64,000 nt of DNA from the NCBI RefSeq assembly GCF_018494055.1, contig NZ_JABBFQ010000002.1, positions 186,001 to 250,000 on the forward strand, read 5' to 3'. The first letter of the stretch is position 1; each line of letters starts with the position of its first letter. This document shows, in pieces, positions 9,876-18,629 of this stretch. The notes under the pieces were generated by a model. That model made no database searches, had not been told where the DNA came from, and saw only the letters and a program-made list of their open reading frames with translations. Made by a program: the position numbers and the translations under genes. The stretch is from Rosenbergiella epipactidis. Its GTDB lineage: Bacteria; Pseudomonadota; Gammaproteobacteria; Enterobacterales; Enterobacteriaceae.

Positions 9876-9906
9876 AGTCTCTTCGCGAAAGCGAAGAGAC
9901 TTTACT
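9876..9906 (+). terminator. Stem-loop terminator after rsmC
   Basis: An 11-bp perfect stem (AGTCTCTTCGC / GCGAAGAGACT) is closed by a stable GAAA tetraloop and followed by a short T-containing run. It lies just past the rsmC stop. Confidence 0.7.
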
Positions 9907-10052
9907 TTCCTTCCAGCCAAAGACGCGATCCCGCCATCCTACATTACCTCAGCCACTAGACTCTTTATTTCTGCGATACATTTAGCGAAATTGGTTTATA
10001 CTTTGCCACCTAATAGTGAAGTTAGGCATCTGCATGATAAGGGAGATAACCG

Positions 10053-10511
10053 ATGAGCCTGCAATCCGTTCGAGCGTTTTTTGCGGAGCATGCCCCCGAT
10101 ATTGAAGTGATCGAGATGAATCAAAGCACCGCGACTGTCGAAATGGCCGTCCGTGCGCATGGCGTTGCACCTGGGCAAATCGCTAAGACCTTATCACTCA
10201 AAATAAAAAATAATATCGTATTGATCGTGATGCGCGGTGATACACGGTTAGATAATAAAAAGTTGAAAGATACCTTTGGCGCAAAGGCCAGAATGTTGAC
10301 CGTTGACGAAGTGATCATGGCGACCGGCCACCCAGTTGGCGGTGTCTGTCCTTTTGGTCTCGAAAATCCGTTGCAGATTTATTGTGACCGCAGCCTAGAA
10401 GCATTCGATGAAGTCTTACCGGCTGCTGGGGCGATTCATAGCGCCGTCCGTCTCTCTCCTCAGCGTATGGCTGAGTTAACAGACGCCAAATGGATTGACG
10501 TCTGCCAATAA
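10053..10511 (+). CDS. YbaK/EbsC-type aminoacyl-tRNA editing domain protein
   Basis: This 152-residue single-domain protein has the YbaK/prolyl-tRNA deacylase fold. The signature region contains the conserved lysine in IAKTLSLK, then GD.RLDNKKLK and the glycine-rich GHPVGGVCPFGL. Family members hydrolyse mischarged tRNA in trans; the exact substrate here is unknown. It is not E. coli YbaK itself, which is more diverged. It has its own upstream region after the rsmC terminator, with GGGAGA before the ATG, and ends 2 bases before the convergent MFS gene. Confidence 0.8.
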   Translation: MSLQSVRAFFAEHAPDIEVIEMNQSTATVEMAVRAHGVAPGQIAKTLSLKIKNNIVLIVMRGDTRLDNKKLKDTFGAKARMLTVDEVIMATGHPVGGVCPFGLENPLQIYCDRSLEAFDEVLPAAGAIHSAVRLSPQRMAELTDAKWIDVCQ

Positions 10512-10513
10512 AC

Positions 10514-11734
10514 TTACTGGCGCTCTACCCCTTCTGCGCCAGAAATTTTCATTCCTCGGGTTTCACGTCCAAACGCTGCCAAGATAAAAATTAGTACCGC
10601 GACCGTTCCGGCAACAATAGCCATGCCTATACCATAATTACCGCCATTAACCGCAGCAATTTTCGACTGTAGCGTGGCGTTAACCGACGCAATCAGGTTA
10701 CCGAGTTGGTATACGAATCCAGGAAGTACCGCGCGCGCATTAGCAGGAACCAATTCAGTCAGCCAGCTTGGAATGACGCCCCACGCCCCTTGCACCATGA
10801 ATTGCATTAGGAAGGCACCGACACCAATCATAACGGAACCACTGGCGAACGCCCAAAGCGGCAGAACCGGTAGGGCAAGAAACGCGGCAATCATAATCGC
10901 TTTTTTACGACCAATTTTTTCTGATAACACCCCGAAGAATACCCCGCCCAACATTGCGGCAATATTGTAGCATATCGCAATAATACTCACTGTGTGCGCA
11001 TCAAATTGGTGCTGAACCTTCAAAAAGGTTGGATAGAGATCTTGGGTTCCGTGGCTAAAGAAATTGAAGCAAGCCATTAACAGCACAAGGTAGCCACAGA
11101 CACGAAGATTACTTTTGATAATCGGCAGTAAAGCATGGCTCTCTTTGCGCGCTTTCGAGGCAAGCCACACCGGTGATTCTGGCACTTTGAAATAGATAAA
11201 GGGCAGCAATAGCACCGGCAGAGCGCCTATTAAGAACATGCCACGCCAACCGACATGCTCATAAAACAGGCCGAAAATGATTGAGGCTAGCAAATAGCCG
11301 CAAGGATATCCGGCTTGAAAAATCCCCGACATCAGTCCGCGTGAGCGATCGGGTATTGTCTCCATCGCCAATGACGAAGCGACACCCCAGATTCCCCCCA
11401 TCGCCACGCCATACACTACGCGTAGCGCGAGGAAAATAGTGAATGTGGGAGACCAAGCGGACAACAACTCAAACACCGAAAAAAGTGCGACGTTAAACAT
11501 AAGAATAGGACGTCGACCATATTTCTCTGCGAGGCGGCCAAAAATCAATGCGCCGATAGGACGAACGGCCAGCGTTAACATAATAGCGACTGAAATATCA
11601 GTGACTGAGGTATTGAAATACCCTGCGAGATCACTCAATACAAATACTAAAATAAAAAAGTCGAATGCATCGAGCATCCAACTTAGAAAACTTGCCGTCG
11701 CAACATTACGCTGCGTTGATGTCCAACCAAACAT
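10514..11734 (-). CDS. MFS transporter of the sialate/carboxylate (SHS, JEN1-like) type
   Basis: The protein has 406 residues and about 12 transmembrane helices. The first helix carries LDAFDFF, typical of the sialate:H+ symporter/JEN1 branch, and the loop 2-3 motif GRLAEKYGRRP is the general MFS signature. Members carry sialic acid, lactate, pyruvate or other monocarboxylates. No catabolic gene is linked, so the substrate cannot be assigned. It is monocistronic and convergent with the YbaK-like gene. Confidence 0.75.
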   Translation of the reverse strand: MFGWTSTQRNVATASFLSWMLDAFDFFILVFVLSDLAGYFNTSVTDISVAIMLTLAVRPIGALIFGRLAEKYGRRPILMFNVALFSVFELLSAWSPTFTIFLALRVVYGVAMGGIWGVASSLAMETIPDRSRGLMSGIFQAGYPCGYLLASIIFGLFYEHVGWRGMFLIGALPVLLLPFIYFKVPESPVWLASKARKESHALLPIIKSNLRVCGYLVLLMACFNFFSHGTQDLYPTFLKVQHQFDAHTVSIIAICYNIAAMLGGVFFGVLSEKIGRKKAIMIAAFLALPVLPLWAFASGSVMIGVGAFLMQFMVQGAWGVIPSWLTELVPANARAVLPGFVYQLGNLIASVNATLQSKIAAVNGGNYGIGMAIVAGTVAVLIFILAAFGRETRGMKISGAEGVERQ

Positions 11735-12098
11735 AGTTCTATCCTAGCCAGTAAAAGAAAAAATACCCCACCGCTACGCGCGGTAAGAAGGGAAAACCTT
11801 ATAATTTTGTTTACCCTTTATAGCATCTTTTACACCCTGAAAAAGCGCCTGCCACATCACAAAAAACTAAATGTAACAATAAACTAGCGACTCTCAGCAC
11901 TTCAGAACTTGTCACTGTCGCCATCAAAATCATTAGCATAATTATATTATAAGCTCGTGCTATATCAGCGACATCATTGGTGACTCGACGGAAGCAGTCT
12001 TATATTTTCGGTTAAAAAACCGAGGAAAGGAGGAAATAAGGGGGGAACGGGAGGTGGATATTAGATAAGGGGCATCATCATAGATACCCCTCGTAATC
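11735..12098. other. Gene-free interval between MFS gene and rcnB-like gene
   Basis: This 364-bp AT-rich stretch contains the MFS upstream region on its left. Near 12000-12060 there is a small stem (TCGGTT / AACCGA), a purine-rich tract, and AGGGG/CCCCT halves that might end the rcnB-like transcript. No conserved coding frame was recognised. Confidence 0.5.
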
Positions 12099-12539
12099 TT
12101 AACGGTAAATGATTTCGCCTGAGAACATACGCAAAATTTTACCTTCCGCATCGGTAATCAGCACATAACTGCCACCGAAGTAGGTCCAATGGCTCCCCGC
12201 ACTCGGTGCCGGAAGTTTACGCAACTGCCATTTACTGATGGTGTACTGCGCGGTGCGGTACATTGCAGGAACAACATCGCCTGCTTGATATTGTTTGAAA
12301 TCACCCGTGAAGCTCGCAAGTTCGAGAGGATCGTTGAATTTTTTCGCTTCAGGCTCGCTCGGTGCTGCGGGGGCAGGTTGCTCGACCGCGGGTTGTTGTA
12401 CGTCAGGCACGCTAGCGGGCTGATTCACGGTAGTTTCACTGTCATCCGTCTCATGATGATCAGCACAACTCACGGTTAAGAATGAAACAGTTAGCCCCAC
12501 CACTAACGCCTTAGCAGTGGAAGATAATGAATTAAACAT
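12099..12539 (-). CDS. RcnB-like envelope protein, probable lipoprotein
   Basis: The protein has 146 residues. An N-terminal hydrophobic segment ends at TVSC (Cys25), a possible but imperfect lipobox. A Pro/Glu/Ala-rich linker follows (about 35-65). The C-terminal half has the RcnB pattern: Y..GDVVP..YR, a KWQL..LP.P segment, then HW.YFGGSYVLI and a closing G.I. RcnB is a periplasmic protein affecting nickel/cobalt homeostasis, and many family members are uncharacterised. No metal-efflux gene (rcnA) is adjacent, so a metal role is not implied. Confidence 0.7.
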   Translation of the reverse strand: MFNSLSSTAKALVVGLTVSFLTVSCADHHETDDSETTVNQPASVPDVQQPAVEQPAPAAPSEPEAKKFNDPLELASFTGDFKQYQAGDVVPAMYRTAQYTISKWQLRKLPAPSAGSHWTYFGGSYVLITDAEGKILRMFSGEIIYR

Positions 12540-12717
12540 ACTGACTCCTGATGACCTGAAAACCGTACAACAACGGACGTGATGGCTAAGGCCTCTATCA
12601 TAGCATTAGTTAGGAATTTAACGATCAGTTATTGCTGAAAGTTGGTGCTGGACAGAAAGGGCCGAAGGGTCGTTAAAAATTGAACGCTCCCCGGCAAAGA
12701 CGACAAATGACGCCCAT

Positions 12718-12745
12718 AAAAAAAGAGCGCGACTTGCGCGCTCTT
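12718..12745 (-). terminator. Rho-independent terminator of gabP
   Basis: Read on the minus strand, this is a 9-bp stem (AAGAGCGCG / CGCGCTCTT) with a 5-base loop followed by a run of T. It lies 20 bases past the gabP stop. Confidence 0.85.
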
Positions 12746-12764
12746 CTTCATTGATCACTTCACA

Positions 12765-14165
12765 CTAATTATTGCGCGCGAGTACCGAGGACGACATCTT
12801 ACGCGTTTGACGACGATGGACGATACAGCCTGCAGCCACGACCACCAGTGTTAAAACACCGGTTGAGATAACCTCCGACTGATGGCCCGGGATAAACAAC
12901 ATGCTACCAAGAATACCGATAATCACGGCAATGATGGCATAGGTCAGGCCTGGGAATAGCCACATTTTATAATCCAATACCTTACCTTTTTGCTCACAAC
13001 GCTTACGCATAACTAATTGTGAGAAGGCGATGACAAGATAAACCAGTAAGGCTATCGCACCAGAACTTGCCAGTAAGAAATCAAATACCGCCGCAGGAGC
13101 TAAGTAGTTAGCGACAACGGCGAGGAAGGCTACGGCCGTTGAAAAGATAACCGCCATATAAGGCGTGCCCTTAGCGTTAGTTTTCGCGATAGCCGCTGGC
13201 GCATCCTTACGTTTCGCCAATGAGAATAACATCCGAGAGGAAGTATAAAGCGCCGAGTTAAGGCAGCTACATACCGCCGTTAAGACGATCACATCAACAA
13301 TCAAACGAGCATGCGGGATGCCCATCATCTCAAGAACGGTTTGGTAAGATCCCTTCGCCGCTAAGTCTGGAAAGTTCCACGGCACCAACGCGACGATAAA
13401 GAAAATGGATAATAGATAGAATAATGCAATTCGCCAAATAACCGAGTTGGTGGCACGGGATATCTCTTTACCCGGATTACGCGATTCTGCGGCAGCAATG
13501 GTCACAATTTCCGTCCCCATAAAGGAGAACATTGTGGTTAAAATGGCTGAGAGCACTGCGCCGATACCGTGAGGCATGAATCCACCCCGATCGTAGAGAT
13601 GACTGACTCCGCTGACTTGGCTATTCGGTAACAGACCAAAGATTGCCGCTGCGCCCAATGCAAGGAAGGCAACGATGGCACAGACTTTAATTAAGGCTAA
13701 CCAGAACTCGAATTCGCCGTAATTTTTCACGCTGAATAAGTTGGTGACAGTTAATATTAGGGTAATGAATAAGGTAAATTGCCAGATAGCGACGCTTGGG
13801 ACCCACGCATTAAGAATGGTAGCCGCGGCATTAGCCTCTAACGGGATCACTAATACCCAGAACCACCAATAAAGCCAACCGATAGTAAATCCAGCCCAGC
13901 GTCCTAACGCTTGCGAGGCATAGGTAGAAAATGAGCCAGAATCCGGGGTATTCACCGCCATTTCCGCCAACATGCGCATTATAAAAACGACCAACGCGCC
14001 AGCCACTATGTAAGCAAACAGTACCGCTGGGCCTGCCGCCGCGATTGCATGTCCTGATCCGACAAATAATCCGGCACCGATAACACCGCCGATGGATAAC
14101 ATACGAATATGTCGGGACTTAAGTCCTTGAGAGAGGGTGTCGCTACTAGCTGGTAATTCATTCAT
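12765..14165 (-). CDS. gabP: GABA permease GabP (AAT family)
   Basis: This 466-residue amino acid/polyamine/cation-type transporter has 12 predicted helices. Helix 1 carries SIGGVIGAGLFVGSG, the substrate-backbone binding loop, and FSTYASQALGRWAGFTIGW follows as in GabP. It imports 4-aminobutyrate by proton symport. Close relatives include other AAT permeases; the call to GABA rests on the preceding gabT, 86 bases upstream on the same strand, and on the linked regulator. A strong terminator follows. Confidence 0.9.
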   Translation of the reverse strand: MNELPASSDTLSQGLKSRHIRMLSIGGVIGAGLFVGSGHAIAAAGPAVLFAYIVAGALVVFIMRMLAEMAVNTPDSGSFSTYASQALGRWAGFTIGWLYWWFWVLVIPLEANAAATILNAWVPSVAIWQFTLFITLILTVTNLFSVKNYGEFEFWLALIKVCAIVAFLALGAAAIFGLLPNSQVSGVSHLYDRGGFMPHGIGAVLSAILTTMFSFMGTEIVTIAAAESRNPGKEISRATNSVIWRIALFYLLSIFFIVALVPWNFPDLAAKGSYQTVLEMMGIPHARLIVDVIVLTAVCSCLNSALYTSSRMLFSLAKRKDAPAAIAKTNAKGTPYMAVIFSTAVAFLAVVANYLAPAAVFDFLLASSGAIALLVYLVIAFSQLVMRKRCEQKGKVLDYKMWLFPGLTYAIIAVIIGILGSMLFIPGHQSEVISTGVLTLVVVAAGCIVHRRQTRKMSSSVLARNN

Positions 14166-14251
14166 ACTTATTCCCCGAAACGGGATAGTCGTAGACTACC
14201 CCGTTACATACAGACTAATGTTCAAGGCTACCCTGTCGAGTGCCCGGTGAA

Positions 14252-15508
14252 TTAAGTGGCATGCTGCATTAACGCTCCGCTTAAGATCTTAACGCCTTTG
14301 CGGAATTGATCAGTTGGGATAGTTAACGGATAGAGAAAACGTATCACATTGCCTTTCTGACCACAGGTTAACAACAGTAAGCCTTGTGACATCGCGGTGT
14401 CCTGAATAGCCTTGGCTGTGTGTGCATCCTTAAGTTCTACCGCAATCATCGAGCCTAGCCCTCTGACTTCCTCAATCGCCGAATACTGTTCGGATAGTTG
14501 GGTCAGAGTCTCGACCAGTTCATTGCCCAAATTGTTCGCTTTGGCACAGAGATCTTCTTCTTCGATAATCTCAAGTACCGTGTTAGCCGCGGCGATCGCT
14601 AACGGGTTACCTGCATAGGTTCCCCCCAAGCCACCCGGATTAGGGGCATCCATGATCTCCGCACGTCCACTCACCGCTGAGAGGGGATATCCCCCTGCTA
14701 AACTTTTCGCCATGGTGATGATGTCAGCCTTAGCGGTGAAGTGTTCCATTGCAAAAAGCTTGCCAGTTCGTGCAAAACCGCTTTGCACCTCATCGGCGAT
14801 CAACAAAATACCGTGTTGGTCTGCGATATCACGCAGGGCTTGCATAAACGCTTGCGGCACGACGCGAAAGCCACCCTCGCCTTGGATTGGCTCGATAACT
14901 AGCGCTGCAACGTTGTGTGGTGCGATGTCACAGCTAAAGATATCGTGCAAACTTTCCAACGCTTGCTCAGTGCTCACCTTTTTCCCGTCAGGGAAGCGAG
15001 CATGGAACACAGATGGCACCATAGGACCAAAATCTTGCTTATAAGGTGCAACCTTTCCGGTCATTGCCATGGTCATCATGGTTCGGCCGTGGAAAGAACC
15101 GGTAAAAGTGATCACCCCATGACGCCCGGTTGCACTCCGTGCAATTTTCACTGCGTTTTCTAGGGCTTCTGCACCCGTTGAGAAGAACGCTGTCTTGGCT
15201 GGCCCCTGCACAGGAACACGTTGATTAATGCGTTCGGCTAACGTGATATAACTTTCGTAAGGAACGATCTGAAACGCAGTATGCGTAAATTTCTGAAGTT
15301 GTTCCGTGACGGCCTGCGTAATTTTAGGATGTCGATGACCGGTATTTAATACCGCGATGCCCCCGGCAAAGTCGATGAACTCACGACCATCCGTGCTCCA
15401 AATTGTGGCATTCTCTGCACGATCGACGTACCACTCACACATTACTGCACTACCACGGGGCAAAGCCTGCGCTTTACGTTGATTAAGGCTCTCGTTAGTT
15501 CCGCTCAT
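14252..15508 (-). CDS. gabT: 4-aminobutyrate aminotransferase GabT
   Basis: This class III PLP-dependent aminotransferase of about 418 residues converts GABA and 2-oxoglutarate to succinate semialdehyde and glutamate. It shows the ADEVQSGFARTGK segment (cofactor Asp), the Schiff-base lysine in MAKSLAGGYPLSAV and GGLGGTYAGNPLA near the C-terminal third. ATG at 15508 is chosen; a GTG four codons upstream is also open. It is the first gene of gabT-gabP, divergent from the MocR-type regulator. Confidence 0.93.
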   Translation of the reverse strand: MSGTNESLNQRKAQALPRGSAVMCEWYVDRAENATIWSTDGREFIDFAGGIAVLNTGHRHPKITQAVTEQLQKFTHTAFQIVPYESYITLAERINQRVPVQGPAKTAFFSTGAEALENAVKIARSATGRHGVITFTGSFHGRTMMTMAMTGKVAPYKQDFGPMVPSVFHARFPDGKKVSTEQALESLHDIFSCDIAPHNVAALVIEPIQGEGGFRVVPQAFMQALRDIADQHGILLIADEVQSGFARTGKLFAMEHFTAKADIITMAKSLAGGYPLSAVSGRAEIMDAPNPGGLGGTYAGNPLAIAAANTVLEIIEEEDLCAKANNLGNELVETLTQLSEQYSAIEEVRGLGSMIAVELKDAHTAKAIQDTAMSQGLLLLTCGQKGNVIRFLYPLTIPTDQFRKGVKILSGALMQHAT

Positions 15509-15520
15509 CTCTTTCTTCAC

Positions 15521-15606
15521 TCAGCATTAAAGTTAGTAGACTTAATTATTTATCCTTGATACAGATCGATAGCGAGAGCCATTTACGACTAAAAAGAAGG
15601 TACCAA
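15521..15606. promoter_or_regulatory. Shared divergent control region gabT / gabR-like
   Basis: If the regulator starts at TTG 15607, 98 bases separate it from gabT. MocR/GabR proteins normally bind such divergent regions and use GABA plus PLP as signal. The stretch is AT-rich near 15540-15552, suitable for promoters, but no clear operator repeat could be defined by eye. Confidence 0.4.
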
Positions 15607-17094
15607 TTGCGATCCCTGTATGCTGATCACTTACTGGCAAGGTTACAAAAAACGCCCGATGGACGATTGCACCAGCGCGTATTGCAGGTGTTGCAACAAG
15701 CCATCACGGAAGGTATTTTTCCACCGGAAACGCGATTGCCTGCCAGTCGCGATCTGGCAAAAGAGCTGAATGTGTCGAGAAATACCGTGCTTAATGCTTA
15801 CGAATCGTTGCTAGCTGAAGGCTATGTTACCGCCCGTACCGGAAGTGGTACTTGGGTGGCTAAGATGCTGCCGGAATTTTCCCCTGAACCGGTGCAACCC
15901 TACGCATTAAAAAATCAGCGGGCGCTACCCGCCCACAGTCTTTCTACTCGCGGTTCGGAACTTCTCGGCTATGCGAATGCTTCGCCCTACCAGTGGGGAG
16001 CTTTCGTACCCGGTGCCCCCGACGTAACCGCCTTTCCCCATCAGCTATTACGTAAGATAGAGAACCGTCTACAAAAATCACCGCAGATCGACCAGCTTAT
16101 TTACAGTAACGGTGGCGGCTGCCCCCACCTTCGCCAAGCATTAAGTGAATATTTACGAGTGACTCGCGCTGTAAAAGCCGATGCGGAGCAGATCATTATT
16201 ACTGAGGGGATTCATCAGACAGTCGATTTAATCTCTAGGGTTCTCGCGGATGTGAACGATCCGGTTTGGGTTGAAGATCCGGGGTACTGGGGGACCCGAA
16301 ATATCCTGAGGTGTAATGGTCTGCAACTGCATGCTCTCCCCGTCGATGCGGACGGCATGATCCCAGAGCCTCGTCATGCCCCTCTTCCGAAAATGGTCTT
16401 TGTCACGCCTTCACACCAGTACCCACTTGGTGGACTCATGTCATTGGCGAGACGTCAGCAATTACTTGATATGGCGCGTCGTCAGCGTTTTTGGATTATT
16501 GAAGATGATTACGATAGCGAGTTTCGCTTCTCCAGCCCCCCCCACCCTGCGCTGCAAGGGCTCGAAGACAATGCCCCCGTTCTCTACATGGGGACCTTTA
16601 GTAAAACGCTCTATCCCGCATTACGGATGGGATATCTGGTGGTACCGAAGAGTTTAAGTCATCCGTTGCGGACCGCGGCGGCAGAGCTATATCGTGGAGG
16701 GCATCTGATCAAGCAGCGGGCGATTGCTGAATTTATTCGTGAAGGGCATTTCGCCGCGCACATCCGTCGAATGCGGCTGCTTTATCATCAACGTCGGCAA
16801 TTTCTTTTAGGATTAATTTCACGCTACTTAGGGGACGCATTTTTACCACGCTACAGTCACGATGCGGGGCTGCACTTAGTGTTATCGTTACCTGACGGCT
16901 GCGATGACGTGGCTATCGCCAGTCGAGCATTACATCAAGGAGTGGTGGTTCGAGCGTTGTCGCAATATTATTTTACGCCACAGCAGGAGAGAGGACTTTT
17001 GCTGGGCTATGCCTGCGTCGACGAGCCGACGCTGTTTACAGCCTTCACTGCGCTGCGTCAGTGTTTATGCCAAGCAGGGGTTATCGAGCCATAA
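15607..17094 (+). CDS. MocR/GabR-family PLP-dependent transcriptional regulator
   Basis: The protein joins an N-terminal GntR winged helix (motif around LPASRDLAKELNVSRNTVLNAYESL) to an aminotransferase-fold domain. The PLP lysine is kept in GTFSKTLYPALRMGY, and IIEDDYDSEF supplies the cofactor aspartate. In GabR, GABA reacts with the bound PLP and switches the protein to activate gabT. TTG 15607 has AAGAAGG upstream and gives about 495 residues; an upstream TTG at 15556 is open but lacks such a site. The position between gabTP and sad points to GABA control. It ends 45 bases before convergent sad. Confidence 0.88.
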   Translation: MRSLYADHLLARLQKTPDGRLHQRVLQVLQQAITEGIFPPETRLPASRDLAKELNVSRNTVLNAYESLLAEGYVTARTGSGTWVAKMLPEFSPEPVQPYALKNQRALPAHSLSTRGSELLGYANASPYQWGAFVPGAPDVTAFPHQLLRKIENRLQKSPQIDQLIYSNGGGCPHLRQALSEYLRVTRAVKADAEQIIITEGIHQTVDLISRVLADVNDPVWVEDPGYWGTRNILRCNGLQLHALPVDADGMIPEPRHAPLPKMVFVTPSHQYPLGGLMSLARRQQLLDMARRQRFWIIEDDYDSEFRFSSPPHPALQGLEDNAPVLYMGTFSKTLYPALRMGYLVVPKSLSHPLRTAAAELYRGGHLIKQRAIAEFIREGHFAAHIRRMRLLYHQRRQFLLGLISRYLGDAFLPRYSHDAGLHLVLSLPDGCDDVAIASRALHQGVVVRALSQYYFTPQQERGLLLGYACVDEPTLFTAFTALRQCLCQAGVIEP

Positions 17095-17100
17095 CGTTTA

Positions 17101-17134
17101 AAGCCGGACAGCTCTCGAACTCGCTGTCCGGCTT
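17101..17134. terminator. Stem-loop between gabR-like gene and sad
   Basis: A 12-bp perfect inverted repeat (AAGCCGGACAGC / GCTGTCCGGCTT) with a 10-base loop lies in the short gap between the two convergent genes. It lacks a clear T-run, so it may work as a bidirectional or attenuating hairpin. Confidence 0.55.
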
Positions 17135-17139
17135 GGCAA

Positions 17140-18513
17140 TTAACGGCGGTCTACCCACACCGTCTGAATATTACAGAACTCATGCAGACCGAAGTGGTTC
17201 AGCTCGCGCCCATAACCACTCTTCTTCACCCCACCAATCGTGACTCTAGGGTCCGATGCGCCATAGCCATTGACGAAGACGGCACCGGTCTCTAGCTGAC
17301 GTGTGATCTGATCAGCGACCGCGTTATCAGCCGTCCATACCGTTGCCGCTAGGCCAAAGTCGCTGTTATTGGCCAGTTCAAGGGCATGCTGCGCATCGCG
17401 CGCTACGGTTAAGGTCGCAACCGGGCCAAATACCTCCTCACGGAAAGCGGTCATCGTTTCACCCACCTCCGCGAGAATGGTTGGCGCGTAATAGTTCCCC
17501 TCTCCCGCGACTTTCTCGCCGCCACAGACCAAACGGGCACCCTCGGCTAAGGTTTTTTCGACTTGTTGATGCAACTCGTCACGAAGATCGTAGCGTGCCA
17601 TAGGTCCTAAATAAGTCGTGTCGAGCGTGGGATCCCCCATCGATAAGTCGGCGACCGCTTGCGTCAATTTTTGCTCAAATTGTTGAGCTATGCTCTCTTC
17701 AATAATGAAGCGCTTTGCCGCCATACAGACTTGTCCTGTATTTTGGTAACGACCAATCACCGCCGCTTTTACCGCTTCATCAAGATCTGCATCGGCTAAC
17801 ACAATAAACGGGTCAGAGCCGCCTAATTCTAGGACGGTTTTCTTCAATGCAGCCCCAGCTTGTGCCGCAATGGCTGAGCCTGCGCGGACACTGCCCGTCA
17901 CGGCGACCGCAGCAACGCGTGAATCGGCAATTAAGGCAGAAACACCGTCATTATCGATATTCACGATATCGAAAATACCTGCCGGTGCATCAAGCTTATC
18001 GAAGATATCTTTCATTAAATAGGCACAGCCCATCACGTTCGGGGCATGTTTCAGCAAATAGGTATTACCTGCTAATAACATTCCCGCCGCTCCCCGTAGG
18101 ATTTGCCAGTAGGGGAAGTTCCATGGCATGACGGCAAGGATTGTCCCCAGCGGTCGGAATTCCTGCCACGCTTTCTTATCTTCAACCAGTGTTGGCTGAG
18201 GGGCTAACGCTGCAGGGCCGTGCTCGGCATACCATTCACAGACTTGCGCACATTTGTTCACCTCGGCACGAGATTGGGTGATAGGTTTACCCATTTCACG
18301 CGTAGCCATTGCTGCTAACTCTTCATTACGCTCCCGCAGTGCCGCAGCAAGCTGTAACAGGACCTTACGACGATCCTCTAACGAAACCTCACGCCAAGCT
18401 TTCTGTGCTTCTGCCGTACGGCGGACAATTGCCTCGCACTCATTTTGATTAATGAATGGATACTCTTTGATCAGTTGACCATTAGCAGGATTACGAGAAT
18501 GTGGATGTGACAT
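17140..18513 (-). CDS. sad: Succinate semialdehyde dehydrogenase Sad (YneI type)
   Basis: This 457-residue aldehyde dehydrogenase has the catalytic glutamate in LELGGSDPFIV and the nucleophile cysteine in NTGQVCMAAKRF. Segments such as EWYAEHGPA, LLKHAPNVMGC, VTGSVRAGSA and the C-terminal GRELNHFGLHEFCNIQTVW match E. coli Sad (YneI) rather than GabD. It oxidises succinate semialdehyde to succinate with NAD+, completing GABA breakdown after GabT. It is monocistronic, convergent with the regulator gene. Confidence 0.9.
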   Translation of the reverse strand: MSHPHSRNPANGQLIKEYPFINQNECEAIVRRTAEAQKAWREVSLEDRRKVLLQLAAALRERNEELAAMATREMGKPITQSRAEVNKCAQVCEWYAEHGPAALAPQPTLVEDKKAWQEFRPLGTILAVMPWNFPYWQILRGAAGMLLAGNTYLLKHAPNVMGCAYLMKDIFDKLDAPAGIFDIVNIDNDGVSALIADSRVAAVAVTGSVRAGSAIAAQAGAALKKTVLELGGSDPFIVLADADLDEAVKAAVIGRYQNTGQVCMAAKRFIIEESIAQQFEQKLTQAVADLSMGDPTLDTTYLGPMARYDLRDELHQQVEKTLAEGARLVCGGEKVAGEGNYYAPTILAEVGETMTAFREEVFGPVATLTVARDAQHALELANNSDFGLAATVWTADNAVADQITRQLETGAVFVNGYGASDPRVTIGGVKKSGYGRELNHFGLHEFCNIQTVWVDRR

Positions 18514-18629
18514 AGCGACCTCATAACAAATGAATTTATGATGACAACAACATTACGTGTTTTTAATAACCAATAAAAATGAATAATTAAAACAAAGTTA
18601 TTCTCTAGAAAAGAACAACTCCCCCCCTA

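Noticed and set aside
17140-18513. Calling the dehydrogenase GabD
   Set aside because: Characteristic segments match Sad (YneI); length is shorter than GabD.
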